Positions 1 to 12,075 are shown, counted from the first letter of the stretch. The stretch is 64,000 nucleotides of DNA from Propionibacteriaceae bacterium (GCA_030537675.1 JAUNVL010000003.1:1-64000); one strand, 5' to 3'. Numbers and translations are program-made. Notes: generated from the letters alone by a model not told the origin.

Positions 1-136
1 TCGCGTAGTCGAGGTAGCTGTTCTGGATCTCGACCTGCAGGTCGATGGGCTGGACAGTACCCATCTGCGGAGGAATGATCTCGTCGACGAGGCTCTCGTC
101 AGAATTGCCCGTGGGGCCCTGTGGTGTGTCAGTCAT
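1..136 (-). CDS. gyrA: DNA gyrase subunit A, N-terminal fragment
   Basis: The minus strand from 136 reads MTDTPQGPTG..., then IDLQVEIQNSYLDYA, the conserved N-terminal start of GyrA just before the MSVIVGRALPD motif. The rest of the gene lies beyond the left edge of the window. GyrA is the DNA breakage-reunion subunit of gyrase, a cytoplasmic type II topoisomerase. The ATG follows the gyrB stop by 15 nt, with GAAGG as a ribosome binding site, so gyrB and gyrA form an operon. Confidence 0.93.
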   Translation of the reverse strand, partial: MTDTPQGPTGNSDESLVDEIIPPQMGTVQPIDLQVEIQNSYLDYA

Positions 137-151
137 CTCTTACCTTCGTGC

Positions 152-2209
<2,058 letters not shown>

Positions 2210-2211
2210 TC

Positions 2212-2232
2212 AGCCGTCGGAATCCGACGGCT
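2212..2232 (-). promoter_or_regulatory. Perfect inverted repeat in the gyrB leader
   Basis: Arms AGCCGTCGGA (2212-2221) and TCCGACGGCT (2223-2232) are perfectly complementary around a single central A, and end 24 nt upstream of the gyrB start. It could be an operator for a dimeric regulator or an RNA hairpin in the gyrB 5' leader. Which one cannot be told from sequence. The rest of the 316-bp stretch between gyrB and the fucosidase shows no gene, and should hold the gyrB promoter. Confidence 0.5.
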
Positions 2233-2477
2233 CATGACAACCCCTTCATCTTACCCTGTCCACCCCGAAACGGTGGTGTCCGGAAGGCCTCATTGTGCCT
2301 TCAAACGCCCAAGATGCGCGTTTGGAGGCTGTGTGGGGGGTCAAGCCGACTCCCGATACGGGTTACGACCCTCTGAGCCGCTCACAGGGCAGTTCCGGAG
2401 GCCGCGTCGTCCCATCGCGGGGCAGCTCCATCGAGACACGATTTGTGGCGGCAACATCGACTCCGATACCGGCCACT

Positions 2478-2516
2478 GGCGCCTCTGGCGCCCGCCACGG
2501 TTCCCTACTGCCGTGG
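2478..2516 (-). terminator. Possible terminator hairpins at the end of the phosphoketolase-fucosidase operon
   Basis: Two short hairpins lie at the fucosidase stop. CCACGG (2495-2500) pairs with CCGTGG (2511-2516) across the stop codon. GGCGCC (2478-2483) pairs with GGCGCC (2487-2492) over a 3-nt loop just downstream. No T-tract follows, so this is only a weak terminator call. Confidence 0.3.
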
Positions 2517-3845
2517 ACGAATCGAGAGGACCGCGACAGGGTGGCTGCGCAGTGCCTCGGGGATCGTGACGACGCCGTCGACCACGGAGACGTCACGCTG
2601 ATCCGCCCAGAGAGCATGCGCATGCTCGCGCAGCTCCGGTGGCAGCTCGACGGATCCCGCCGCCGGATCCATCACGTGCATATGGACCCACCCCTCGGAC
2701 GTGGTGTAGACCCGGGGTGCTCCTGCCTCCTCCGACGAGCGGATCCAGGCTCTGGTGCCGTAGACCGCATGCCCGTTGAGTTCCAGCCAATCGCCCAACT
2801 CGCGCATGGCAGCGCGCTGCAGCTCTGGGATGGAGCCGTCGGCACGTGGGCCCACGTTGATCAACAAGTTCCCGTTCTTGCTGATCACATCGACAAACAT
2901 CCGGATCAACGCCGAACCGGACAGGCTGTGGCGTTGGTCCTCCGCCTGGTTGTAGCCGAAGGAGAACCCCAGACCGCGGGTGGATTCCCACGCCTCGTCC
3001 TGGACCTGCTCGACGCGGGTGTACTCACGGGTCAGATAGCCGTGATACGGCACCCCCCAGCGGTCGTTGACGACACCATCCGGGACGGCGTCGAAGTAGC
3101 GGTGCAGCAGCGCCGCGACGGCGTAGTCGTCGCGCCCCTTGCCCGCGTCGGGCCATTCAATGTCGTTCCACAACACATCGGGAGAGAATCTCGCGACGAG
3201 TTCCTCCAGCTGGGCTGCGCTGTAGCGCGCAAACGCCTCGTCGTTGCGGCGGAACCGAAACAGGTCCGTGTCCGACTCGATGGGCGGGAAATCGCTGGTG
3301 TGCCAGTCAAGGGCCCCCGAGAAGTAGACCCCGAAGCGGGCGCCCACTGCCCGGGTGGCGTCGTGGAGTTCAGCGATGAGGTCCCGCCCCGGTCCGCGCC
3401 GGACGGCGTTGAAGCCGGTGGTGTCGGTGCCCCACAGGCAGAAACCCTCGTGGTGCTTGGTGGTGGGGATGATGTAGCGGGCACCGGCCCCCACCAACTC
3501 GGCCACCAGAGCGTCCGCGTCAAAGGACTCGGCATGCCAGTGATCCGCGAGGTCCTCGTAGCTGGTGCCGGTGCCGTACACCTCCTGGTGGCGCTGCCAT
3601 GTCGGGCTTCCCACGATGCGTACGGTGTTGCCGTACCACTCGGCGTACTGGTGGTGCGTGTAGGCGTCCTCGACGGGCACCTGCGCTTCGCCGTGCGCCG
3701 TGGCCCACGCTGGCACCGAGTACAAGCCCCAGTGGATGAAGAAACCGAGCTTCGCATCGCGGAACCACTCGGGAACCCGCTGCGCGGGATAGCTGGGCGC
3801 GTCTGCACCGAAGTCTGGTCCCGTGCGGGTCTCGAAGTTCAACAT
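2505..3845 (-). CDS. GH29 alpha-L-fucosidase
   Basis: This is a 446-residue glycoside hydrolase family 29 protein that should hydrolyse terminal alpha-L-fucose. GH29 hallmarks are FFIHWGLYSVPAW (about 35-47), KHHEGFCLW (130-138), the nucleophile region VLWNDIEWPD with Asp about 228, and SKNGNLLINVGP (about 322-333). No signal peptide is seen, so it should act inside the cell on imported fucosylated oligosaccharides. AGGAGG lies 5 nt before the ATG. It is the last gene of a minus-strand operon (phosphoketolase, ROK kinase, M81 peptidase, fucosidase) and starts 10 nt after the M81 stop. The family is clear; the substrate is inferred. Confidence 0.9.
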   Translation of the reverse strand: MLNFETRTGPDFGADAPSYPAQRVPEWFRDAKLGFFIHWGLYSVPAWATAHGEAQVPVEDAYTHHQYAEWYGNTVRIVGSPTWQRHQEVYGTGTSYEDLADHWHAESFDADALVAELVGAGARYIIPTTKHHEGFCLWGTDTTGFNAVRRGPGRDLIAELHDATRAVGARFGVYFSGALDWHTSDFPPIESDTDLFRFRRNDEAFARYSAAQLEELVARFSPDVLWNDIEWPDAGKGRDDYAVAALLHRYFDAVPDGVVNDRWGVPYHGYLTREYTRVEQVQDEAWESTRGLGFSFGYNQAEDQRHSLSGSALIRMFVDVISKNGNLLINVGPRADGSIPELQRAAMRELGDWLELNGHAVYGTRAWIRSSEEAGAPRVYTTSEGWVHMHVMDPAAGSVELPPELREHAHALWADQRDVSVVDGVVTIPEALRSHPVAVLSIRPRQ

Positions 3846-3855
3846 GTCGGCCTCC

Positions 3856-5406
3856 TCAACGGCGTGTGACGACGGGGGTCAGGTCCGGGTTCTCGATGCT
3901 CGTGTCGAACGGATGGACGCCCGGCGCCAAGTGGTGGTGTCCGAGACGCAGCAGGTCCTGGTCCACGCCCCCGGGGGTCAGCGCCAGGATCCAGTCAGCC
4001 GCCAACGCGTGCAGTTCAGGCTCCAGGTAGCCAATCTTGACGATGACGACATCCGCGGTGCTCGGCTCGAGGCCGAGCATCCGGAAATCCTGCAGGCGGT
4101 GGAACGGCTTGCGTCGCTCCGTGATGATCGCGTGAACGCTGCCACTGCGGATGACCGCCTGCGTGCCCGCCGTCGGGTCACCGTCGGTCAGCGAGAACAC
4201 CTCACCCGTGATGGTGACCGGTCCCCGCGGGTTGGGATCCACTCGTCCCCCCACCTCCAGGGTCACGCGTGCCCCCACGCCCGCTCGGACAGCCTCCGCC
4301 ACCGCGGCGGGGTCAAAGATGGAGGCATGGATGACGCATCGGTCAGGCGGCACCAGTTCGGGACGCTCCAGGAGTTGTCCCAGGGTCCAGGACACATCGC
4401 CCGCGCCGCCGGCCGTCGGGTTGTCACCGGAATCCGAGATGACGAAGGGGCGTGCGGCATCATCGGCCAGCGCGGCGTCGAGTGCCTCGCCAAGAGTCGC
4501 GGTGGGACCCACGAAGACGAAATCATCCCGGGCGTCCCAGTAGCTCCGCGCGAGTCGCTCGGCCTCGCGGGCGATGACCTCCTGGTCCTCCCCCGTCACC
4601 ACGACCGTGGCCTGGCAGCGCGGCTCATCCGCCCATGCGTAGCCCACCCACAGTGCGGCATCGAGCACACCGGGACGGTCGGCCACCTCGGCGACGTCCC
4701 CGTAGATGCCCCTGGCGGGTTCCAGCCGTGTGCTCGTTTTCTCTCCCGGGAGCAACACTGGTACCTGCCGCCAGGCCTTCCATGGCCGCCTCGCTCGAGG
4801 ATCTGAGCCTCCCTCGGAGCGGAGTTGCGTGAGGAGGTTGTGAACGGCCCGCTCCTTGGTGTTCATGGCGTCCTCGTGCGGCGCCATGCGGTAGCAGGTG
4901 ATGAGGTCCACTGCGTCCAACAGTTCCCTCGAGACGTTCCCATGCAGGTCCATGGAGGCCGACACGAGCACGTCGCCTCCCAGGGCCGCCCTCACCGCCG
5001 TCCCCAGATCTCCCTCCGCGTCCTGCATACCGACGACGCTCATGGCCCCGTGGATGTCGAAGAAGAACCCGTCGAACGGACCGGCCTCGGCGATGCCCGT
5101 CAGGATCGCCTGCTTCATCCGGTTGTAGGTCTCCGCGCGAACGGCCCCGCCCGGGAGGGAACGGCCGTGGTGGATGGGAACCCATTCGGCTGCCTCGCGC
5201 AGTTCGGTGCCTGCGTCGAGGAAGGGGTAATACCCCACGAGGTCATCGCCGGTACGGATGGTGAACGCCTCGTCGCCGGAGAGGTGGGGTGAGAACGTGC
5301 TGGACTCGATGGAGATGCCCGCGATTCCAATGCGGGGGCGCTCCATACCCCCCTTGCTCAGGGGGGCCAGCGGGCCCATCCAGATCTCATTCGCCTCGTT
5401 GGTCAT
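3856..5406 (-). CDS. M81 family (MlrC-like) metallopeptidase
   Basis: This 516-residue protein belongs to the M81/MlrC family, named after microcystinase C, whose members are mostly of unknown substrate. Metal-site candidates are FFDIHGAM (about 116-122), MDLHGN (152-157) and APHEDA (175-180), with a later ISDSGDNPTAGG glycine-rich motif, in the family's usual order. The ATG at 5406 is chosen because AGGAG lies 8 nt upstream; an in-frame Met 20 residues in is an alternative. The open frame continues upstream into the kinase gene without a plausible start. It is 14 nt downstream of the ROK kinase and 10 nt upstream of the fucosidase, so it probably takes part in sugar or glycopeptide breakdown. 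Confidence 0.88.
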   Translation of the reverse strand: MTNEANEIWMGPLAPLSKGGMERPRIGIAGISIESSTFSPHLSGDEAFTIRTGDDLVGYYPFLDAGTELREAAEWVPIHHGRSLPGGAVRAETYNRMKQAILTGIAEAGPFDGFFFDIHGAMSVVGMQDAEGDLGTAVRAALGGDVLVSASMDLHGNVSRELLDAVDLITCYRMAPHEDAMNTKERAVHNLLTQLRSEGGSDPRARRPWKAWRQVPVLLPGEKTSTRLEPARGIYGDVAEVADRPGVLDAALWVGYAWADEPRCQATVVVTGEDQEVIAREAERLARSYWDARDDFVFVGPTATLGEALDAALADDAARPFVISDSGDNPTAGGAGDVSWTLGQLLERPELVPPDRCVIHASIFDPAAVAEAVRAGVGARVTLEVGGRVDPNPRGPVTITGEVFSLTDGDPTAGTQAVIRSGSVHAIITERRKPFHRLQDFRMLGLEPSTADVVIVKIGYLEPELHALAADWILALTPGGVDQDLLRLGHHHLAPGVHPFDTSIENPDLTPVVTRR

Positions 5407-5420
5407 GGGGGTGCTCCTGT

Positions 5421-6362
5421 TCATGGCTGATGGGTGGCAGCAGCGGCTGCCCCGAGTGCGACGGCATCCGCTCCGAGGCGTGCGCGTTGAATTCGCAGCG
5501 GCATACCGGAGATGGGCGAGTCCGTGGCGAGGGTGGCGGCGATGGCTGGCTGCAGGAGATCCCAGGAGTGCATCACTCCCCCACCGACGATCACCACACC
5601 CAGGTCCAGCAGGCCCGCAGCGCTTGCCCCGGCCAGCGCGACGGCCGTGCCTGCGGCGTCGAAGACCGCGAGGGCATGTGGATCGCCGGCACGCGCCAGG
5701 TCTGCGACCTGCGCTCCGTCGAGCCCCGTGATGCCGCTCGCCTCGCCGTAGCGAAGACCGATGGACACCCCTGATGCCACCGTCTCGAGGTGGCCCACCT
5801 GACCACAGGTGCACACGATGCCGCTGTACCCGGGCGTGTGGCCGATCTCGCCCGCTGCGCCATGGGGGCCGTGGCGGAGCTTGCCGTCCAGGACGACAGC
5901 GCCGCCAACGCCCGTGCCCAACATGATTCCCAGCACGTCGTCCCCCAGATCCCCCCAGGCAATCTCGCCCATGAGGAATGCGTTGACGTCGTTCTCGACC
6001 CTCACGGGAACGTGCAGCCGCGACGTGAGCGCATCAGCCAGGGCGAACCCTGCCCAGTCCGTGAACATCATGGAAGCGGCACGAATCACGCCGGCGTCGG
6101 AGTCGATGACACCGGCCGCCCCGACTCCGGCCGCCGTCAGACACGTTCCGGACTGGTCGACGAGGCGTGAAACCAGGTTCGCGGCCGCGTCGGCCATCGC
6201 GGGCCCGCCCTCGCGTGCGGGGGCGGGCACGGCACCGCGAGCCATGACCGTCCCGTCGTCAGCCACGAGAACGGCGGCAATGGTGGTGCCTCCGATGTCG
6301 ATGCCCGCGACGACGGTGGCGGTGGTGGTGGTGATTTCAGGGGTCGACCCGTGAGCATCCAC
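5421..6362 (-). CDS. ROK family sugar kinase
   Basis: This 313-residue ROK (repressor, ORF, kinase) protein lacks an N-terminal helix-turn-helix, so it is a kinase rather than a regulator. It has the phosphate loop DIGGTT (22-27), a GTGVGG motif, and the ROK zinc motif as CTCGQVGHLE. In the usual form the last zinc ligand region reads GC; here it is GH. The start is a GTG sharing one base with the phosphoketolase TAG stop (TAGTG), indicating translational coupling. Likely substrates are glucose or an N-acetyl amino sugar; the sequence does not decide which. Confidence 0.88.
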   Translation of the reverse strand: MDAHGSTPEITTTTATVVAGIDIGGTTIAAVLVADDGTVMARGAVPAPAREGGPAMADAAANLVSRLVDQSGTCLTAAGVGAAGVIDSDAGVIRAASMMFTDWAGFALADALTSRLHVPVRVENDVNAFLMGEIAWGDLGDDVLGIMLGTGVGGAVVLDGKLRHGPHGAAGEIGHTPGYSGIVCTCGQVGHLETVASGVSIGLRYGEASGITGLDGAQVADLARAGDPHALAVFDAAGTAVALAGASAAGLLDLGVVIVGGGVMHSWDLLQPAIAATLATDSPISGMPLRIQRARLGADAVALGAAAAATHQP

Positions 6363-8836
6363 TATTCGTTGTCGCCGCCCGTCTGGAGCGTTTTGTCCGC
6401 CTGCTCACGGACGGCGTCGCCCGCATCGGGCCAGATCCAGTCCTTGACCTCGGGAATGTCGTCGCCGTAGGTCCGGGCGTAAGCACGGGCAGCCAGACGG
6501 GCATCCGACATCTTCTGGCGCAGGCCTGCGTAGCGGTCGCCAAGTGCGGGTACACGATCGATGACGTCCATCACCAAGTGGTAGCGGTCGATGTCGTTCA
6601 TGATCGCCATGTCGAAGGGTGTGGTGGTGGTGCCCTCCTCCTTGTACCCGCGCACGTGGAGGTTCGAGTGCCCCGTGCGGCGGTACGTCAGGCGGTGGAT
6701 GAGCCACGGGTAGCCGTGGTAATTGAAGATGATGGGCCGGTCAGGCGTGAAGATGGTGTCGAAGTCGCGGTTCGACAGCCCGTGCGGGTGCTCCTTCTCG
6801 TCCTGGAGACGCATGAGGTCGACGACGTTGACCACCCGAACCTTGAGGTGGGGGATGTGCTGGCGGAGCAGGTCGGCGGCTGCGAGCACTTCCACCGTCG
6901 GCACGTCGCCCGCACACCCGAGGACGACGTCGGGTGAGGTGCCCTCCACCTCGGTTCCCGCCCATTCCCAGATCCCGAGGCCACGGGTGCAGTGGTTCAC
7001 GGCCTCATCCATGGTCAGCAACTGTGGGCTGGGCTGCTTCCCCGCCACCACCACGTTGATGTACTGCTTGGAGCGGAGGCAGTGGTCGAAGGTGGACAGC
7101 AGGGTGTTGGCATCCGGTGGCAGGTAGATGCGCACCACGTCGGCCTTCTTGTTCACCATGAGGTCGATGAAGCCCGGATCCTGGTGCGAGAAGCCGTTGT
7201 GGTCCTGGCGCCAGACGTGCGAGCTGAGCAGGTAGTTCAGGCTCGCGATGGGGCGCCGCCACTCCAGTTCATCAGTGACCTTCAACCACTTGGCGTGCTG
7301 GTTGACCATGGAGTCGACCACGTGGATGAACGCCTCGTACGACGACATCAACCCGTGGCGGCCCGTCAACAGATAGCCCTCCAACCAGCCCTGGCACTGG
7401 TGCTCACTGAGCATTTCCATGACCTGCCCGCGGCGGGCCATGTGCTGGTCCACCTCCGGGGACTCGTAGTCGGCCATCCACTGCTTGTCGGTCTCCTCGT
7501 AGACCCCCTGCAGACGGTTCGACGCCGTCTCGTCGGGGCCAAAGATGCGGAAGTTGGTGCGGTTCTGTTCCACCACGCCCGTCAGCCACGTGCCGAGCTG
7601 TCGCGTGCCCTCGGCGATGGCGCCACCCGGATGGGGGACGTCGACGGCGTAGTCGCGGAAGTCCGGGAGCCGCAACTCCTTGCGCACCACTCCCCCATTG
7701 GCCTGTGGCAACTCGCCCATGCGAAGTCCGGTGGGCGGGGCGAGCTTCGCGATGTCTTCCCGCAGAGCACCTGAATCGTCGAACAGTTCCTCGGGCCTGT
7801 AGGACAGGAGCCAGTCGCTCAGGTTCTTCAGATGTTCGTCAGTGTCCCGGGCACTGGCCAGGGGAACCTGGTGGCTGCGCCAACTGCCCTCGGTCTTGTG
7901 TCCGTCGATCTCCTTGGGACCGGTCCACCCCTTGGGTGTCCGGAACACGATCATGGGCCAGCGCGGACGCTCAGCGTTGTCCGCACCCTGCTCAGCGGCC
8001 GTGGCGCGAATGGTGGCGATGTTGTCCATCACCGTGTCGAGAAGTTCGGCGTAGCGACGGTGGTAGCTCTCCGGCTCCTCATCGTCGAAGCCGGCCGTGA
8101 AGATGTGGGGGGTGTGGCCGTAGCCCTGCATGAGGTCGACCAGTTCCTCCTCGCTGATCCGCGCCAGCACCGTCGGGTTGGCGATCTTGAAGCCGTTCAG
8201 GTGCAGCACGGGCAGGACGACGCCGTCGCTGACAGGGTTGAGGAACTTGTTGGAGTGCCAGGACGTGGCCAACGGTCCCGTTTCGGCCTCGCCGTCGCCG
8301 ACGACGGCAAAGACCAGCAGGTCCGGGTTGTCGAAGGCGGCGCCGTAGGCGTGGGAGAGGGCATAGCCCAGCTCGCCACCCTCGTGGATGGAGCCGGGAG
8401 TCTCGGGTGCGACGTGGGAGGGGATGCCGCCGGGGAAGGAGAACTGCTTGAACAGGCGCTGCAGGCCTGCCTCATCGCGCGTGATCTCCGGGTAGACGTC
8501 GGTGTAGACGCCGTCCAGGTAGTTGCTGGCCACCAGACCGGGTCCGCCGTGGCCGGGGCCTGTGATGTAGAGGGCTTTCTGGTGCCGTTCTGCAATCACG
8601 CGGTTCAGGTGGGCATAGAGGAAGTTGAGGCCCGGTGTGGTGCCCCAGTGGCCGAGCAACCGCGGCTTGACGTCGTCGCGGTGCAGCGGCTCACGCAGCA
8701 GGGGGTTCCGGAGCAGGTAGATCTGTCCCACGGACAGATAGTTCGCCGCCCTCCACCATGCATGGACTCCGTCCACGTGTTCCGACGTGAGTTCTGGGCT
8801 GTCGCACTCTGCTCGGGTACGCCATGTGCTGGTCAT
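6362..8836 (-). CDS. xfp: Xylulose-5-phosphate/fructose-6-phosphate phosphoketolase
   Basis: This thiamine-diphosphate enzyme of 824 residues cleaves xylulose 5-phosphate (and often fructose 6-phosphate) with phosphate to acetyl phosphate plus a smaller sugar phosphate. Family features seen are [18 protein letters not shown], the cofactor motif [19 protein letters not shown], and C-terminal [17 protein letters not shown]. The length matches the family. The ATG at 8836 follows AGAGG; thirteen extra upstream codons have no ribosome binding site. First gene of the operon with the ROK kinase, M81 peptidase and fucosidase, it would send operon-derived sugar phosphates into a bifid-type shunt. Confidence 0.95.
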   Translation of the reverse strand: MTSTWRTRAECDSPELTSEHVDGVHAWWRAANYLSVGQIYLLRNPLLREPLHRDDVKPRLLGHWGTTPGLNFLYAHLNRVIAERHQKALYITGPGHGGPGLVASNYLDGVYTDVYPEITRDEAGLQRLFKQFSFPGGIPSHVAPETPGSIHEGGELGYALSHAYGAAFDNPDLLVFAVVGDGEAETGPLATSWHSNKFLNPVSDGVVLPVLHLNGFKIANPTVLARISEEELVDLMQGYGHTPHIFTAGFDDEEPESYHRRYAELLDTVMDNIATIRATAAEQGADNAERPRWPMIVFRTPKGWTGPKEIDGHKTEGSWRSHQVPLASARDTDEHLKNLSDWLLSYRPEELFDDSGALREDIAKLAPPTGLRMGELPQANGGVVRKELRLPDFRDYAVDVPHPGGAIAEGTRQLGTWLTGVVEQNRTNFRIFGPDETASNRLQGVYEETDKQWMADYESPEVDQHMARRGQVMEMLSEHQCQGWLEGYLLTGRHGLMSSYEAFIHVVDSMVNQHAKWLKVTDELEWRRPIASLNYLLSSHVWRQDHNGFSHQDPGFIDLMVNKKADVVRIYLPPDANTLLSTFDHCLRSKQYINVVVAGKQPSPQLLTMDEAVNHCTRGLGIWEWAGTEVEGTSPDVVLGCAGDVPTVEVLAAADLLRQHIPHLKVRVVNVVDLMRLQDEKEHPHGLSNRDFDTIFTPDRPIIFNYHGYPWLIHRLTYRRTGHSNLHVRGYKEEGTTTTPFDMAIMNDIDRYHLVMDVIDRVPALGDRYAGLRQKMSDARLAARAYARTYGDDIPEVKDWIWPDAGDAVREQADKTLQTGGDNE

Positions 8837-8955
8837 GGTTGTCCTCTTCCGATTGCTTCGACGTGGTACTGGCATTCAAGCACCGGCTGGGCCCACGCAC
8901 GGCTGTGAACGCAATCTGCACCGGTCGACGCGGTACCTGAGCGAACCGTGGTGCG

Positions 8956-11900
8956 TCAGCGGAAGCGAACGATGTTGTTGAACACCCAACCCTGCGTCCA
9001 GAAGTACGTCCGGTTTCCCCTGGCATCCACTCTGGTGGCGATGAAATCCGACCAGATCCAGCTTCGGCACCCGTTGCCTCCTGTCATCGGGGTATCGCAC
9101 TCTGTGCGCCACTTCCGGCCGTCAACGGCCGTCCATTGGCCCGCCTGTGCCAAGGGATTGCCCACCCATTGGGCGCGAGTCATGTAGGGCAGGTATGTCA
9201 GGTTGTTGAAGTACCAGCCCGTCCTCCGGTGGTAGGCACCCTTGCTGTAGGTCACCTGGGTGGCCCAGATCGACGTCCGGCAGCGTACGGTCTGCGAATA
9301 GGGCTCGCAGGTGGTGAACCACCTGCGCCCGTTGACGAAGTGGTAGCCGGGGGTCGAGTACAGGTCCGTCTGCCCCGACGACGGCGTGGCAGATGGCGTC
9401 ACGCTCGGACGGCTCGTCGGACTCAGCGTCGGAGAAACCGACGGTGTCGGAGATGGAGACGGCGAAGGGGCTGCATCCACCCTGACCTGAACGCTCACCG
9501 GGCCACCCTGTCCCCCGTCCTTGTCGGTCGCTGTGACGAGAGCGTTGAAGAGGCTGGGACTGGCGTATGCGTGTGTCACGGAGCGTTCGGACGAACCGGT
9601 CACAGTCTGGATCGGCGAGCCGTCACCCCAGTCGATCACATAGGTGAACTGGGCGGCCTGGTCCACCGAGGACGGGTCCTTCGCGCCCACCGCGAGGGTG
9701 AACGGTGCACCAACGCTTGCTCCTGAGGCACTCGCCACGACAGCGCTGGGCGCTGTGTTGGTCACCGTGAGCGTCACAGAATCCGAGTCGAACGTACGGA
9801 TGCCGTCGGCCACCTGGACCTTGACATCGCGGGTCCCCGGTCCGTCGTCGATTCCGAGCGCTTCCAACTGGGCCCAGGTCAACGTTGGCGAAACACCAGA
9901 GGCATCGCCGAACACACCGTCGCCATTGACATCCCATACATGGACAAGCCCCGGGGATGATCCCGCACCATCCAGTGTCAGGGACCCACCCTCCGCGACG
10001 GTGTATGGCCCGCCGGCATCGGCGACCGGGTTGACCGTTTGGTCCACGGAGTCACTACTACTGGGCTGATAGGAGGTACCCCCGCTGTACTCGGCGAGCA
10101 CAATATGCACGCCGGTGCTGAGACTGGATGTGGTCCAGGTCGCCTTCCCCGCCGACAGGCCGACCGCGACCTCGGTCACGGTTCCGTCGACACTGAAGGA
10201 AACGGTCCCCTCGTTGACGGGATCCGCACCGGAGGAGACGGTCGCCGTGAAGGTCACCGACTGGCCCAGAATCAACGGATCCACATCGGACACGAGGGTG
10301 GTTGTCGTCGCGGCCTTGCCCACGACCTGTGTGAGCGTGCTGGTACTGGCACCCAGAGTCGCAGTGCCGGAGTACTCGGCCTTCAACGAATGGCTCCCTG
10401 CGGCGAGGCTCGACGTCGCCAGCGTCGCCTTCCCGTCTGCGCCCACAACCACCGGTGCACCGATCGGGCTTGCACCGTCCCTGAACTGCACTGCACCCGT
10501 GGACACAGGCACGCCACCCGCCGTCACGCTGGCGGTCAACGTCACCTCACCGCCGATGACGGAGGGGTTGGGGGCCGAGGTCAGGGTGGTGGTCGTCGCC
10601 GTCTGGGTGGTCACCGTCAGGCACCATCCGCCGGAGATTGAGCCGGCGTCGCCCGACGCGTCGTCATTGACCCACAGGCTCCACTGGCCGTTTGCGCTGC
10701 CCTGGTTGAACGTCGAGAGTGTCGTTGCGGGACCTGGTGCCGGGGCCGGCACCGGCATGGCATCGGCGGACCCGTCGTCTGAACTGGTTGGCTTGAAGGT
10801 GCCGCTGATCAACGGATTGGGCACACCAGTGGCCGCATCGTCGTCGAATGTCACGTCGACGTTGCCCACAGGGTTCTGGCCGCCGGAATCGCTGAGCAGA
10901 AACAGGTTCTTGCTCGGGTCCGGGCTGGAGAGCAACACGTCCAGGTCGATCGGTGCCTGGTGCGAGAGACCCTTGAAAGTCGCCGTGACTTTGGTGATGT
11001 GACCGGAGAGCCCGGAGACCGTGATGTTCGACGGATAGGGCCGGGCCGCACCGACGCTGACGATGGTCAGCGGGCCAGTGTTGCAGAACGTGTTGTCGGT
11101 GACCACCGTTGGGTTGTCGACCCGTTGGATGAGGGTTCCGTTGCTGCTCAGGAAACCCGTCGCACCGTTGTAGGTCGCACGGATCTCGTGCGTGCCCTCC
11201 GCCAGGCCGGAGGTGGTCAAAGAAGCTCTGCCGGAGCCGTCGAGCGCCACGGCCGAGCCGAGGCTGATGCCGCCGTCGCTGAACTGGACGGTGCCGGACG
11301 TCACTGCGTTGCCGCCAGCGGTGATGACGGCCGTGAATGTCACCGGATCGCCGGTGGTGGAGGTGGCATCCGATGTGGTCACGGTCGTGGCGGTCGCCAC
11401 AGTGGAGATTTCCGTGGTGATCGTCAGGCTCCACCCGCCAGCCATGGAGCCGACCTCACCGGACACGTCGTCGACGACGAACAGGTTCCAGTCACCGTTG
11501 GGGCTGATACCGGTGAACGCGCCGGCCAGCGTGGCGCTGGACGACGGGGCGGGCGCGGGGGCCGGGAAGGTGTCGGGGATGCTGCCGTTCGTGTTGGTCG
11601 GCTTGTGGGTACCGCTCGGCAGTTTGAACACACGGGGTACGGGCCCGGCTGCGGAGTCGGAGAAAGTGAGTTCGATGTTCTGGGCGGTCACCAGTTGGGC
11701 AGTGGGACCGTCCGGGCCCGGGTCACCGACGTCGGAGAGCACCACGATGTTCTGGCCGGAGGGAGCGACGACCATGGCATCGATGTCCCCGACCGAGCCG
11801 TGGGTGAGGTTGTTGAACGTCACGGTCACATTCGTGACCAACCCGCTCAGGCCCGAAACACCAATGGTGGAAGGGTACGGGACGGCAGGCCCTTTCTGCT

Positions 11901-12075
11901 GGGGTGACCCGCTCGCGGGGATGTCGATGACAGCCGAGTTCGTGAACGTGGTGGGGCCATCTGCCTGCGCGGACGGCGCACCGACCACGAGCCCACCGAG
12001 TGCGACGAAAAGCGCGGTCAGGGCAGCGATCGAGCGGCGTGGATATCTCCCCACGCCTTGTGTGAATGTGGCCAT
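8956..12075 (-). CDS. Secreted P-domain / Ig-like / PKD multidomain protein
   Basis: This is a 1039-residue exported protein with a signal peptide (residues 1 to about 36, ending SAQA-DGP). In order follow a proprotein-convertase-type P-domain ending in GDWNLFVVDDVSGE, a bacterial Ig-like repeat, a second P-domain ending in GQWSLWVNDDASGD, two more Ig-like repeats, two PKD-like modules (starting ADAGGPYTVAEGG), a Ser/Pro linker (about 868-902), and a C-terminal domain (903-1039). That last domain has two copies of a pattern with RxWxTxC, CRxxIW and GWxFNN. No catalytic domain or LPXTG is seen. ATG 12075 is preceded by GGGAGGGG and precedes the signal peptide; the open frame runs 56 codons further upstream without support. 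Probably an adhesin or surface protein. Confidence 0.85.
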   Translation of the reverse strand: MATFTQGVGRYPRRSIAALTALFVALGGLVVGAPSAQADGPTTFTNSAVIDIPASGSPQQKGPAVPYPSTIGVSGLSGLVTNVTVTFNNLTHGSVGDIDAMVVAPSGQNIVVLSDVGDPGPDGPTAQLVTAQNIELTFSDSAAGPVPRVFKLPSGTHKPTNTNGSIPDTFPAPAPAPSSSATLAGAFTGISPNGDWNLFVVDDVSGEVGSMAGGWSLTITTEISTVATATTVTTSDATSTTGDPVTFTAVITAGGNAVTSGTVQFSDGGISLGSAVALDGSGRASLTTSGLAEGTHEIRATYNGATGFLSSNGTLIQRVDNPTVVTDNTFCNTGPLTIVSVGAARPYPSNITVSGLSGHITKVTATFKGLSHQAPIDLDVLLSSPDPSKNLFLLSDSGGQNPVGNVDVTFDDDAATGVPNPLISGTFKPTSSDDGSADAMPVPAPAPGPATTLSTFNQGSANGQWSLWVNDDASGDAGSISGGWCLTVTTQTATTTTLTSAPNPSVIGGEVTLTASVTAGGVPVSTGAVQFRDGASPIGAPVVVGADGKATLATSSLAAGSHSLKAEYSGTATLGASTSTLTQVVGKAATTTTLVSDVDPLILGQSVTFTATVSSGADPVNEGTVSFSVDGTVTEVAVGLSAGKATWTTSSLSTGVHIVLAEYSGGTSYQPSSSDSVDQTVNPVADAGGPYTVAEGGSLTLDGAGSSPGLVHVWDVNGDGVFGDASGVSPTLTWAQLEALGIDDGPGTRDVKVQVADGIRTFDSDSVTLTVTNTAPSAVVASASGASVGAPFTLAVGAKDPSSVDQAAQFTYVIDWGDGSPIQTVTGSSERSVTHAYASPSLFNALVTATDKDGGQGGPVSVQVRVDAAPSPSPSPTPSVSPTLSPTSRPSVTPSATPSSGQTDLYSTPGYHFVNGRRWFTTCEPYSQTVRCRTSIWATQVTYSKGAYHRRTGWYFNNLTYLPYMTRAQWVGNPLAQAGQWTAVDGRKWRTECDTPMTGGNGCRSWIWSDFIATRVDARGNRTYFWTQGWVFNNIVRFR

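Noticed and set aside
2295..3869. 524-codon plus-strand frame opposite the fucosidase
   Set aside because: Shadow of the GH29 gene, with no recognisable protein.
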